Positions 1 to 6,688 of a DNA stretch of 7,955 nucleotides are shown here, one piece after another. The position numbers and the translations under genes are program-made. Within the stretch, counting starts at the first letter, position 1, and every line of letters begins with the position of its first letter. The DNA lies in the NCBI GenBank assembly GCA_937902055.1, contig CALGUJ010000186.1, positions 1 through 7,955 on the forward strand, given 5' to 3'. Source of the stretch: an uncultured Pelolinea sp. (lineage in GTDB: Bacteria > Chloroflexota > Anaerolineae > Anaerolineales > Anaerolineaceae). The notes below the pieces were generated by a model, which ran no database searches, was not told the origin of the DNA, and saw only the letters and a list, made by a program, of their open reading frames with translations.

Positions 1-105
1 AACGCCGGAGAATTTTTCCACCAATCCGACATCGATGGCGGCCTGGTGGGAGGAGCCAGCCTGAAAGCCGGCGATTTTGTCAAGATCGTTGAAGCGGCGG
101 CATAG
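1..105 (+). CDS. tpiA: Triosephosphate isomerase, C-terminal fragment (5' end outside window)
   Basis: The first 34 codons before the TAG at 103-105 encode the end of triosephosphate isomerase, the glycolytic enzyme that interconverts dihydroxyacetone phosphate and glyceraldehyde 3-phosphate in the cytoplasm. The stretch [14 protein letters not shown] is the family's C-terminal phosphate-binding loop (the GGLVGGASL signature), followed by a short final helix ending in EAAA. Only this tail is visible, so the catalytic Lys, His and Glu cannot be checked. The gene enters from the left edge and is followed 10 bases later by a strong hairpin terminator, so it is probably the last gene of its transcript. 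Gene identity is secure from the loop, although the fragment is short. Confidence 0.95.
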   Translation, partial: NAGEFFHQSDIDGGLVGGASLKAGDFVKIVEAAA

Positions 106-115
106 ATCTAAAATT

Positions 116-148
116 AAAACGGCGGTTTTTGTAAACTGCCGTTTTTTT
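116..148. terminator. Strong, probably bidirectional intrinsic terminator between tpiA and upp
   Basis: A 13-base-pair stem (116-128 with 133-145, one G-T wobble) closes a 4-base loop TTGT. On the + strand the right arm runs into seven T residues (142-148), a classic intrinsic terminator for tpiA. Read on the - strand, the left arm ends in TTTT followed by an AATTTTAG tract, so the same hairpin can also stop upp transcription arriving from the right. It sits 10 bases after the tpiA stop and about 50 bases after the upp stop. Confidence 0.9.
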
Positions 149-198
149 ATTTAATAGCATAGCGCTGCCTTTGAAAAGATCAGTCAGCAGCGAGATGA

Positions 199-825
199 TT
201 ATGCGGTCCCGAATTGCCGGTCGCCGGCGTCTCCCAAACCGGGAACTATGTAACCGACCTCATTCAAATGGTCATCCACCGCGGCAATGTAGAGCGGTAC
301 ATCCGGATGTTCCGCATGAACCGCCTGGATGCCCTCAGGCGCGCCGATGATCCCCATGAATTTGATGCGTTTCACTCCCCATTTTTTCAAAATGGAAATG
401 GTGGCAGCCGCCGAACCGCCGGTTGCCAGCATCGGATCCAGGATCAGGCAGACGCCGACAGAAGGGGCAATCGGCAGCTTGTTGTAATACTCAACCGGTT
501 TGAGCGTCTTTTCGTCGCGGTACAAACCGATGTGCCAGACCTCCGCAGTGGGCATTAATTCCCAGACGCCTTCGACCATCCCCAAACCCGAACGCAGGAT
601 CGGCACCAGGCCGATCTTTTCGGTCAACTCGCAACCCCTGGCGACTGCCAGCGGCGTTTGAACATCCACCGGATTGACCGCCAGATCGGCGGTGGCTTCG
701 TACGCAAGCAAACCGGATATCTCGCGGATCAATTCCCTGAATTTCTTGGGTGAGGTTTCCACGTCGCGCAAACGCGATAATTTATGCTTGACCAATGGAT
801 GACTCGACACAAATAAATTATCCAT
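199..825 (-). CDS. upp: Uracil phosphoribosyltransferase
   Basis: This enzyme salvages uracil, joining it to PRPP to give UMP and pyrophosphate in the cytoplasm. The 208 residues match the usual length of the family. The PRPP-binding signature [10 protein letters not shown] is at residues 130-139, the RSGLGM segment at 78-83, and the uracil-binding C-terminal tail [17 protein letters not shown] at 191-207. The ATG start at 823-825 is preceded by a Shine-Dalgarno AGGGAG (complement of 831-836) five bases away, which supports this start. The gene is transcribed toward tpiA, shares the hairpin at 116-148 with it, and is divergent from ruvB. A plausible sigma-70-type promoter lies at 856-885. No truncation or missing motif is seen. 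Confidence 0.97.
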   Translation of the reverse strand: MDNLFVSSHPLVKHKLSRLRDVETSPKKFRELIREISGLLAYEATADLAVNPVDVQTPLAVARGCELTEKIGLVPILRSGLGMVEGVWELMPTAEVWHIGLYRDEKTLKPVEYYNKLPIAPSVGVCLILDPMLATGGSAAATISILKKWGVKRIKFMGIIGAPEGIQAVHAEHPDVPLYIAAVDDHLNEVGYIVPGLGDAGDRQFGTA

Positions 826-830
826 ACCTG

Positions 831-836
831 CTCCCT
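831..836 (-). promoter_or_regulatory. Shine-Dalgarno site of upp
   Basis: On the - strand this reads AGGGAG, five bases before the ATG of upp. It is a good match to the anti-Shine-Dalgarno sequence and fixes the upp start. Confidence 0.75.
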
Positions 837-855
837 GAAAATCTGACTTTCGTTT

Positions 856-885
856 ATCATATCAAAGGTCAAAAGGATTTGGCAA
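856..885 (-). promoter_or_regulatory. Putative upp promoter
   Basis: On the - strand, TTGCCA (complement of 880-885) is followed after 18 bases by TATGAT (complement of 856-861). Each hexamer matches the sigma-70-type consensus at five of six positions. The -35 hexamer overlaps the one proposed for ruvB on the other strand. This is a pattern match only, with no experimental support. Confidence 0.5.
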
Positions 886-905
886 GAAAATAGAGAAGTT
901 ATAAT
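879..905 (+). promoter_or_regulatory. Putative ruvB-queA-udg operon promoter
   Basis: TTGGCA (879-884, five of six to TTGACA) and a perfect TATAAT (900-905) are separated by 15 bases, slightly shorter than the preferred 17. Transcription would begin near 912, about 20 bases before the ruvB start, leaving a short leader with an AGGA Shine-Dalgarno site at 922-925. The -35 element is almost coincident with that of upp on the opposite strand. Confidence 0.5.
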
Positions 906-921
906 TGAAGAAAATGAGTTC

Positions 922-925
922 AGGA
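922..925 (+). promoter_or_regulatory. Shine-Dalgarno site of ruvB
   Basis: AGGA lies seven bases before the GTG codon at 933 and supports that non-ATG start. A nearby ATG at 914-916 is out of frame with ruvB. Confidence 0.55.
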
Positions 926-932
926 TATTTGT

Positions 933-1958
933 GTGGATAATCATCGCATCAGCAATCCGGAAAGCACCAGCGAAGACCAGTACGGCAATTCCCTGCGGCC
1001 ACGCCTGCTAACTGAAGTGATCGGGCAAAATCAACTGCGTGAGAACCTGGCTATTCTGATCGAAGCAGCCGAGCAGCGCAATGAATCGCTCGATCACGTG
1101 TTGTTTTACGGCCCTCCTGGTTTGGGAAAGACCACACTGGCGCATGTCCTTTCGAATGAAATCCACGCCAATATCCGTGTCACTTCCGGACCGGCAATCG
1201 AAAGGCCGGGCGACCTGGCGGCCATACTGACCAACCTGAATGGGCGCGATATTCTTTTCATTGACGAAATCCACCGCCTGGGTAAAGCAGTTGAAGAAGT
1301 GCTTTACCCGGCCATGGAAGATTACGCGCTGGATATTGTGATCGGTAAAGGCCCATCCGCCCGTTCCATCCGGTTGAAATTGCCGCATTTTACCGTGGTG
1401 GGCGCCACCACACGCCTGGCATTGTTGAGCGCCCCGCTGCGGGCGCGGTTTGGCGCGGTCTACCGCGTGGATTATTACGACCAGCAGGCGTTGGGGCAGA
1501 TCATTGAACGCGCCGCGGAGCTGATGGGTATCCAGGTGGAAGCGGCGGGGATTGAGGAGATCGCGCGCCGGGCGCGCGGTACTCCCCGCGTGGCTTTGCG
1601 GCTGTTGCGGCGTGTGCGCGATTTTGCCGAAGTGCGGGCGGATGGCAAACTGACACGCGCGGTGGCGCTGGAAGCGTTGGGTTTGTTAAGCATTGACGAA
1701 CTGGGGCTGGATGAGATCGACCGCATGGTCTTGATGACCATCATCCAGAAATATAACGGCGGGCCGGTAGGATTGAGCACCATTGCCGCCTCGATCAGCG
1801 AAGAATCCGACACCATCATGGACGTGGTCGAGCCGTATCTGATGCAACTAGGTTTCCTGGGACGGACCGCCCAGGGACGCGTGGCTACCAAAAAAGCCTA
1901 CGAACATTTGAAAATCATATACAAAGAAAATCCTGCGCAACCTAAATTGATCGAGTAA
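933..1958 (+). CDS. ruvB: Holliday junction branch migration helicase RuvB
   Basis: RuvB is the hexameric AAA+ ATPase that, with RuvA, drives branch migration of Holliday junctions during recombinational repair. The 341 residues fit the family. Visible motifs in order are Walker [10 protein letters not shown] (60-68), Walker B LFIDEI (108-113), sensor 1 GATTR (157-161), the arginine-finger segment SAPLRARFG (166-174, Arg170) and sensor 2 GTPR (216-219). A C-terminal winged-helix DNA-binding domain contains the conserved stretches around LGLDEIDR (257-264), [10 protein letters not shown] (276-285) and [10 protein letters not shown] (307-316). The start is GTG, seven bases after AGGA at 922-925; no in-frame ATG competes. 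It heads a tight operon with queA one base downstream. Neither ruvA nor ruvC is next to it. Confidence 0.98.
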   Translation: MDNHRISNPESTSEDQYGNSLRPRLLTEVIGQNQLRENLAILIEAAEQRNESLDHVLFYGPPGLGKTTLAHVLSNEIHANIRVTSGPAIERPGDLAAILTNLNGRDILFIDEIHRLGKAVEEVLYPAMEDYALDIVIGKGPSARSIRLKLPHFTVVGATTRLALLSAPLRARFGAVYRVDYYDQQALGQIIERAAELMGIQVEAAGIEEIARRARGTPRVALRLLRRVRDFAEVRADGKLTRAVALEALGLLSIDELGLDEIDRMVLMTIIQKYNGGPVGLSTIAASISEESDTIMDVVEPYLMQLGFLGRTAQGRVATKKAYEHLKIIYKENPAQPKLIE

Positions 1959-1959
1959 C

Positions 1960-2979
1960 GTGAAAACATCGGATTTCGATTATCCTTTACCGCCTGAGTT
2001 GATCGCTCAGGTGCCGTTGAAAACGCGGCATGATTCGCGCCTGCTGGTGTATGGGAGGCGCGCGGACAGTATTACCCATACGCTCTTCAAGAAAATCAAC
2101 GAATTTTTACGCCCGGGAGACGTGCTGGTGATCAACAAAACCCGCGTCATCCCCGCGCGTTTGTACGCACAGAAGGAGACGGGCGGCAAGGTGGAAGTGC
2201 TCCTGCTGAAAAAACAGGAAAGCGAGTGTTGGGAAGTACTGGTGGGCGGTAAACGCGTGAACCAGGGAAAAAAGTTAACTTTCGGAGATGGTATTGAAGG
2301 AGAAGTGGTCGAAGTGTTGGAAGGAGCCAAGCGGGTGATCCAATTCAACCAGCCGGTCGGACCGCATCTGAAAGCGTTGGGAGAAATGCCTTTGCCGCCT
2401 TATATCCACGAACGCCTGGATGACCCGGAACGCTACCAAACCGTGTACGCTGAAGTGGAAGGATCGGCCGCGGCGCCCACCGCCGGGCTGCACTTTACGC
2501 AGGAAATCATGGCGGAATTACGCAACCGCGGGATCATCTTCACCGATGTCCTGCTGCACGTCGGGCTGGACACTTTCGCGCCGGTTACCGAAGATAACCT
2601 CGAAGAGCACAAGATCCACACTGAATGGTGCCTGGTAAGCCCGCACAGCGCTGAAATCGTTAATCAGGCCAAACAGGAAGGGCGGCGAGTGATCGCGGTG
2701 GGCACCACCAGCGTACGCACACTCGAATCGGCCGCGATAGTGGAAGATGGCGGTTATCGCCTGAAACCCTACGCCGATTCAACCAGCTTGTTCATTTATC
2801 CGGGTTATTCCTTCAAGATCGTGGATGCCATGATCACGAATTTTCATCTGCCCAAATCCACCTTATTGATGCTGGTGAGCGCTTTTGCCGGGCGCGAGAA
2901 TATCCTGCGCTGTTATCAAGCCGCCATTGCAGAAAAATACCGTTTCTTTTCTTTCGGCGACGCCATGCTGATCGAGTAG
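1960..2979 (+). CDS. queA: S-adenosylmethionine:tRNA ribosyltransferase-isomerase QueA
   Basis: QueA transfers and isomerises the ribosyl part of S-adenosylmethionine onto preQ1 at the wobble position of GUN-anticodon tRNAs, giving epoxyqueuosine, the penultimate step to queuosine. The 339 residues match the family. Recognisable segments are the N-terminal MKTSDFDYPLPPELIAQ, GEMPLPPYI (141-149), AAPTAGLHFT (171-180), HVGLDTFAPV (200-209), the EEHKIHTEW region (215-223), GTTSVRTLES (248-257) and TNFHLPKSTLLML (293-305). The GTG start lies one base after the ruvB stop with no strong Shine-Dalgarno of its own, so translation is probably coupled to ruvB. The next gene begins three bases after its stop. 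The ruvB-queA pairing is common in bacteria. Confidence 0.98.
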   Translation: MKTSDFDYPLPPELIAQVPLKTRHDSRLLVYGRRADSITHTLFKKINEFLRPGDVLVINKTRVIPARLYAQKETGGKVEVLLLKKQESECWEVLVGGKRVNQGKKLTFGDGIEGEVVEVLEGAKRVIQFNQPVGPHLKALGEMPLPPYIHERLDDPERYQTVYAEVEGSAAAPTAGLHFTQEIMAELRNRGIIFTDVLLHVGLDTFAPVTEDNLEEHKIHTEWCLVSPHSAEIVNQAKQEGRRVIAVGTTSVRTLESAAIVEDGGYRLKPYADSTSLFIYPGYSFKIVDAMITNFHLPKSTLLMLVSAFAGRENILRCYQAAIAEKYRFFSFGDAMLIE

Positions 2980-2982
2980 CGG

Positions 2983-3687
2983 ATGGATATGGCTGCTGAC
3001 GCGACATGGGAAATCCATGACCGGAAAGTGATCGCCTGCCGCGCCTGCCCACGCCTGGTGGCCTGGCGGGAGCAGGTGGCGCGCGAGAAGCGGCGCGCAT
3101 ACCGGGATTGGGAATATTGGGGCAAGCCGGTGCCCGGATTCGGCGACCGGCAGGCGCGCGTGCTGGTAGTGGGGTTGGCGCCAGGCGCGCACGGCTCCAA
3201 CCGCACCGGGCGCATGTTCACCGGGGATGCCTCCGGCGATTTTCTTTATCCGGCTTTATGTGAAGCGGGATTTGCCAATCAGGGCAGCGCGACGGAGCGG
3301 GGCGATGGGCTGGAATTACGCGGACTGTACATCAGCGCGGTGTGCCGCTGCGCGCCGCCGGACAACAAACCGAGTCGCGAGGAGATCCGCAACTGCCTGC
3401 CATTTCTGATGGAGGAAATGGATTTGCTGGCCAATCTGCAAGGCATCGTGGCTTTGGGCAGCCTGGCTTTTCACGAAAGCCTGGGATTGTTGAAAGCCAC
3501 ATATCAATTGGTTGAATCCGAGAAACCAGCATTTGTGCACAGCCAGTTATATAGTTATGGGAGCGAAATTCCCTGGCTGCTGGCTTCGTATCACCCCAGC
3601 CGGCAGAACACCCAGACCGGGCGGTTGACCAAAACCATGTTCGCAGAGGTTTGGATAATGGAGAATAAAATAATGGAATTAAAATAA
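2983..3687 (+). CDS. Family 5 (UdgB-type) uracil-DNA glycosylase with 4Fe-4S cluster
   Basis: This protein should excise uracil and possibly other deaminated bases from DNA, starting base-excision repair. Motif A is GLAPGAHG (64-71) followed by NRTGRMFTGD (73-82). The C-terminal motif is HPSRQNTQTGRLT (204-216). Together these mark family 5, which lacks the Asp or Asn used by other families in motif A. Four cysteines suit an iron-sulfur cluster: C19 and C22 (CxxC), then C123 and C138 (14 residues apart). The ATG is three bases after the queA stop, giving a coupled third gene of the operon; an in-frame ATG at 2989 is an alternative start. Most of the gene is GC-rich, but the last dozen codons (IMENKIMELK) become AT-rich, so the original C-terminus may have been replaced. 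Confidence 0.93.
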   Translation: MDMAADATWEIHDRKVIACRACPRLVAWREQVAREKRRAYRDWEYWGKPVPGFGDRQARVLVVGLAPGAHGSNRTGRMFTGDASGDFLYPALCEAGFANQGSATERGDGLELRGLYISAVCRCAPPDNKPSREEIRNCLPFLMEEMDLLANLQGIVALGSLAFHESLGLLKATYQLVESEKPAFVHSQLYSYGSEIPWLLASYHPSRQNTQTGRLTKTMFAEVWIMENKIMELK

Positions 3688-3697
3688 TTGAAGCAAA
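3655..3697 (+). repeat. Degenerate AT-rich tandem repeat, about three units of 14-15 bases
   Basis: Three imperfect copies follow each other: ATAATGGAGAATAAA (3655-3669), ATAATGGAATTAAA (3670-3683) and ATAATTGAAGCAAA (3684-3697). They straddle the last codons and the TAA stop of the uracil-DNA glycosylase gene, exactly where composition changes from GC-rich to AT-rich. This may be a real short duplication at a junction, or only low-complexity AT sequence. Confidence 0.4.
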
Positions 3698-3721
3698 AAT
3701 TAATCTGAAAATTGAATCGAT

Positions 3722-4555
3722 ATGGATGATTTGGTAAAAGTAATAAGGTATTGGATAGAAATTGTAATTCCATTTTCATTTAAGGAATCCGTGAAAGGCT
3801 TTTTCAAAGATTTCTGGTCCCTAATTAAAAAGTCTTTGTTATATATCCTTCTACCATCTTTAGTAGGTAAGCGAATTATTGATTCCAATTATGCATTACC
3901 ATTGCTGGGTAGCTTAAAAACTGGATATCAAATTGGAATTCTATTAATTATTTTTGACGTATTAATAATAATTATTAGAACAATTTTCATTTCACCATCA
4001 AAAATATACTGGAATCAAGAGAAAGAAATCCAAAAAAAATATAAAATAAATCTTGATCATGAAGGATATCTTCATGGAGACAAGAGACAAGTAAGTATAA
4101 AGGTGAGTAATTTAGAGTGTGATAGGCAGATAATTTGCGAAGCATTTCTTGAGAAAGCATATAGGAATGATTTTGATGAGAGTAGAAGTAAGTGGATTGA
4201 TGTAACACAGAAAATTAATGAAACTGGTAGTCCATATATATGGGATGAAGATATTAATAAGATTGAATCTGTCATTAAACCTAATAGATTTAGTTTGATT
4301 AATTTAGCCAAACTAAAAGAAAATAGTACTTATCTTTTATTCCCATTTAAAAAAAGCACTTCGACAGCAAATTGCACAAAGTATAAAGTTTGTGTTTCTA
4401 TCCATTGTTCTATAGATAAGAACCTTGCCCCAATAATTATTAAACACTATTTAGTATTTACCACTGAGTTTACAGAAAAAAGAAAGAGATACGAATTAAG
4501 ATATCGAGATTTTCAAAATGAATCAGAATGGCTTAAGGAAGAAACAATAAATTAA
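3722..4555 (+). CDS. Hypothetical membrane-anchored protein, unknown function
   Basis: I do not recognise this 277-residue protein. Its N-terminal third is hydrophobic: a weak segment at about 39-50 (LLYILLPSLVG) and a strong membrane helix at about 70-90 (IGILLIIFDVLIIIIRTIFI). An amphipathic helix rich in Phe and Lys at about 18-38 precedes them. The remaining 185 or so residues are soluble and show alternating strand-like patterns (QVSIKVSN, YKVCVSIHCS, HYLVFTTEF), which suggests a beta-sandwich domain; this is inference. The likely start is the ATG at 3722, since an in-frame stop lies at 3713-3715, but no clear Shine-Dalgarno is visible. It is 34 bases after the glycosylase stop on the same strand, so it could be co-transcribed. 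Base and codon use are unlike all neighbours. Confidence 0.75.
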   Translation: MDDLVKVIRYWIEIVIPFSFKESVKGFFKDFWSLIKKSLLYILLPSLVGKRIIDSNYALPLLGSLKTGYQIGILLIIFDVLIIIIRTIFISPSKIYWNQEKEIQKKYKINLDHEGYLHGDKRQVSIKVSNLECDRQIICEAFLEKAYRNDFDESRSKWIDVTQKINETGSPYIWDEDINKIESVIKPNRFSLINLAKLKENSTYLLFPFKKSTSTANCTKYKVCVSIHCSIDKNLAPIIIKHYLVFTTEFTEKRKRYELRYRDFQNESEWLKEETIN

Positions 4556-4559
4556 AAAG

Positions 4560-4576
4560 CAGGTTATTTTGACCTG
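4560..4576 (+). other. Small hairpin after the hypothetical gene
   Basis: CAGGT (4560-4564) can pair with ACCTG (4572-4576) around a 7-base AT-rich loop. It sits five bases after the stop of the hypothetical gene. It has only five base pairs and no T run follows, so it is at best a weak terminator or an RNA 3'-end structure. Confidence 0.25.
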
Positions 4577-4625
4577 TATTATCATCATGCTTCGCAAGGT
4601 ACACAACGACAATTAGAAGATAAAT

Positions 4626-4654
4626 AAAAACGGGTTGGGAATTTTCCCAACCCG
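4626..4654 (-). terminator. Intrinsic terminator of eno
   Basis: A perfect 10-base-pair stem (4631-4640 with 4645-4654) closes the loop ATTT (AAAT on the - strand). On the - strand it is followed by TTTTTATTTA, a good T tract, about 20 bases after the eno stop. On the + strand the stem is followed by TGGCTCTTG with no T run, so it should not efficiently stop transcription coming from the hypothetical gene. Confidence 0.9.
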
Positions 4655-4673
4655 TGGCTCTTGAACTTGATGA

Positions 4674-5972
<1,299 letters not shown>

Positions 5973-5978
5973 TTATTT

Positions 5979-5983
5979 ACCTC
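5979..5983 (-). promoter_or_regulatory. Shine-Dalgarno site of eno
   Basis: On the - strand this reads GAGGT, six bases before the eno ATG. Its good strength suits a highly expressed glycolytic gene and supports the chosen start. Confidence 0.75.
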
Positions 5984-6010
5984 ATTAGATGATTTTAATT
6001 CAAGCGATTA

Positions 6011-6019
6011 AGTATAATA
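6011..6019. promoter_or_regulatory. Putative shared -10 region of eno (-) and the acyltransferase gene (+)
   Basis: The + strand contains a perfect TATAAT at 6013-6018, 32 bases before the acyltransferase ATG. The - strand reads TATTAT or TATACT over the same bases, about 40 bases before the eno ATG. No convincing -35 hexamer is found for either direction, so assignment of this near-palindromic AT element to one or both promoters is tentative. Confidence 0.4.
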
Positions 6020-6049
6020 CTTTTTACTCTATCAGGTGTTCTATGTGGC

Positions 6050-6688
6050 ATGGATAATAATCAAGAAACGTTCAAATTCAAAAATAGCGCATTCAGAAAA
6101 GCAATCGTGGGCTTCATCCGGTTCATTATGCGCCTGCTGGCCGACCTCCGTGTTCACCGTGCCGAGAACATGATTGCTGAAGGTGCGGTGATGTTTGCGG
6201 CAAATCACTTATCGTTTTTCGATGCGGTTGTGCTGCAATCGGTGATCAAACGCCCTTTATGCTTCATGGGTAAAGCCGAATTGTTCGAATATCCGCTGGT
6301 GGCCTGGTTCTTCAACCAATTGGGCGCGTTCCCGGTGAAACGCGGCGAATTTGACCGCCAGTCCATCCTTAACGCCAGAGGCGTGTTGAATGCGGGATTG
6401 GCCATGATGATGTTTCCTGAAGGAACCCGCACGTATGGCAAAGGAATGGTTGAGGCGCACAGTGGAACAGCTTATATTGCCATGCGCAATCATTGCCGTA
6501 TTGTCCCGGTGGCAATCTCCGGCAGCGAGAAGATCATGAAAACAGGATTGCGCAGGACGATTGTGGAAATCACATTCTGTGAACCAATTGAGGCGGGTGA
6601 AAAAGAAACAGCCGGCGAATTAACTGAACGCATGATGCGTAGTATCGCCGGCCGGCTTCCTGAAAAATTGCGCGGTTATTACTCCTGA
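6050..6688 (+). CDS. 1-acyl-sn-glycerol-3-phosphate acyltransferase, PlsC family
   Basis: The protein probably acylates lysophosphatidic acid to phosphatidic acid, the second acylation step of membrane phospholipid synthesis, at the inner face of the membrane. The four family motifs are in order: NHLSFFD (52-58, the catalytic HX4D His53 and Asp58), GAFPVKRGEFDR (92-103), FPEGTR (122-127) and VPVAIS (152-157). A moderately hydrophobic stretch at about 18-31 precedes motif I. At 212 residues it is a compact member. The ATG at 6050 has only a distant AGGTG (6034-6038), so initiation may be weak; an out-of-frame ATG at 6043 ends after four codons. Its last ten bases overlap the 3' end of pyrG on the other strand. 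Another lysophospholipid acceptor cannot be excluded. Confidence 0.9.
   Translation: MDNNQETFKFKNSAFRKAIVGFIRFIMRLLADLRVHRAENMIAEGAVMFAANHLSFFDAVVLQSVIKRPLCFMGKAELFEYPLVAWFFNQLGAFPVKRGEFDRQSILNARGVLNAGLAMMMFPEGTRTYGKGMVEAHSGTAYIAMRNHCRIVPVAISGSEKIMKTGLRRTIVEITFCEPIEAGEKETAGELTERMMRSIAGRLPEKLRGYYS

Larger units (their letters stand above)
3655..4625. other. AT-rich compositional island, likely horizontally acquired
   Basis: Hand counts on sampled 60-base lines give about 25-35% GC here, against about 75% in a sampled line of the neighbouring glycosylase gene. Arginine codons switch from CGC/CGG in the neighbours to mainly AGA/AGG. The left edge falls inside the 3' end of the glycosylase gene and the right edge just before the eno terminator. 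The island holds one gene (3722-4555). I see no transposase, integrase, tRNA or clear flanking direct repeat that would name the vehicle. Confidence 0.65.

Noticed and set aside
729..944. Small - strand frame spanning the upp-ruvB intergenic region
   Set aside because: It overlaps the upp N-terminus and the divergent promoter region in another frame and has no motif or good ribosome binding site.
1475..1891. Open frame of 138 codons antisense to ruvB
   Set aside because: It is Ser/Arg-rich low-complexity translation inside a confirmed RuvB gene, with no ribosome binding site or motif.
4556..4625. Remnant of an insertion sequence or attachment site to the right of the hypothetical gene
   Set aside because: No terminal inverted repeats, no direct repeat matching the left edge and no tRNA-like sequence could be found by eye.
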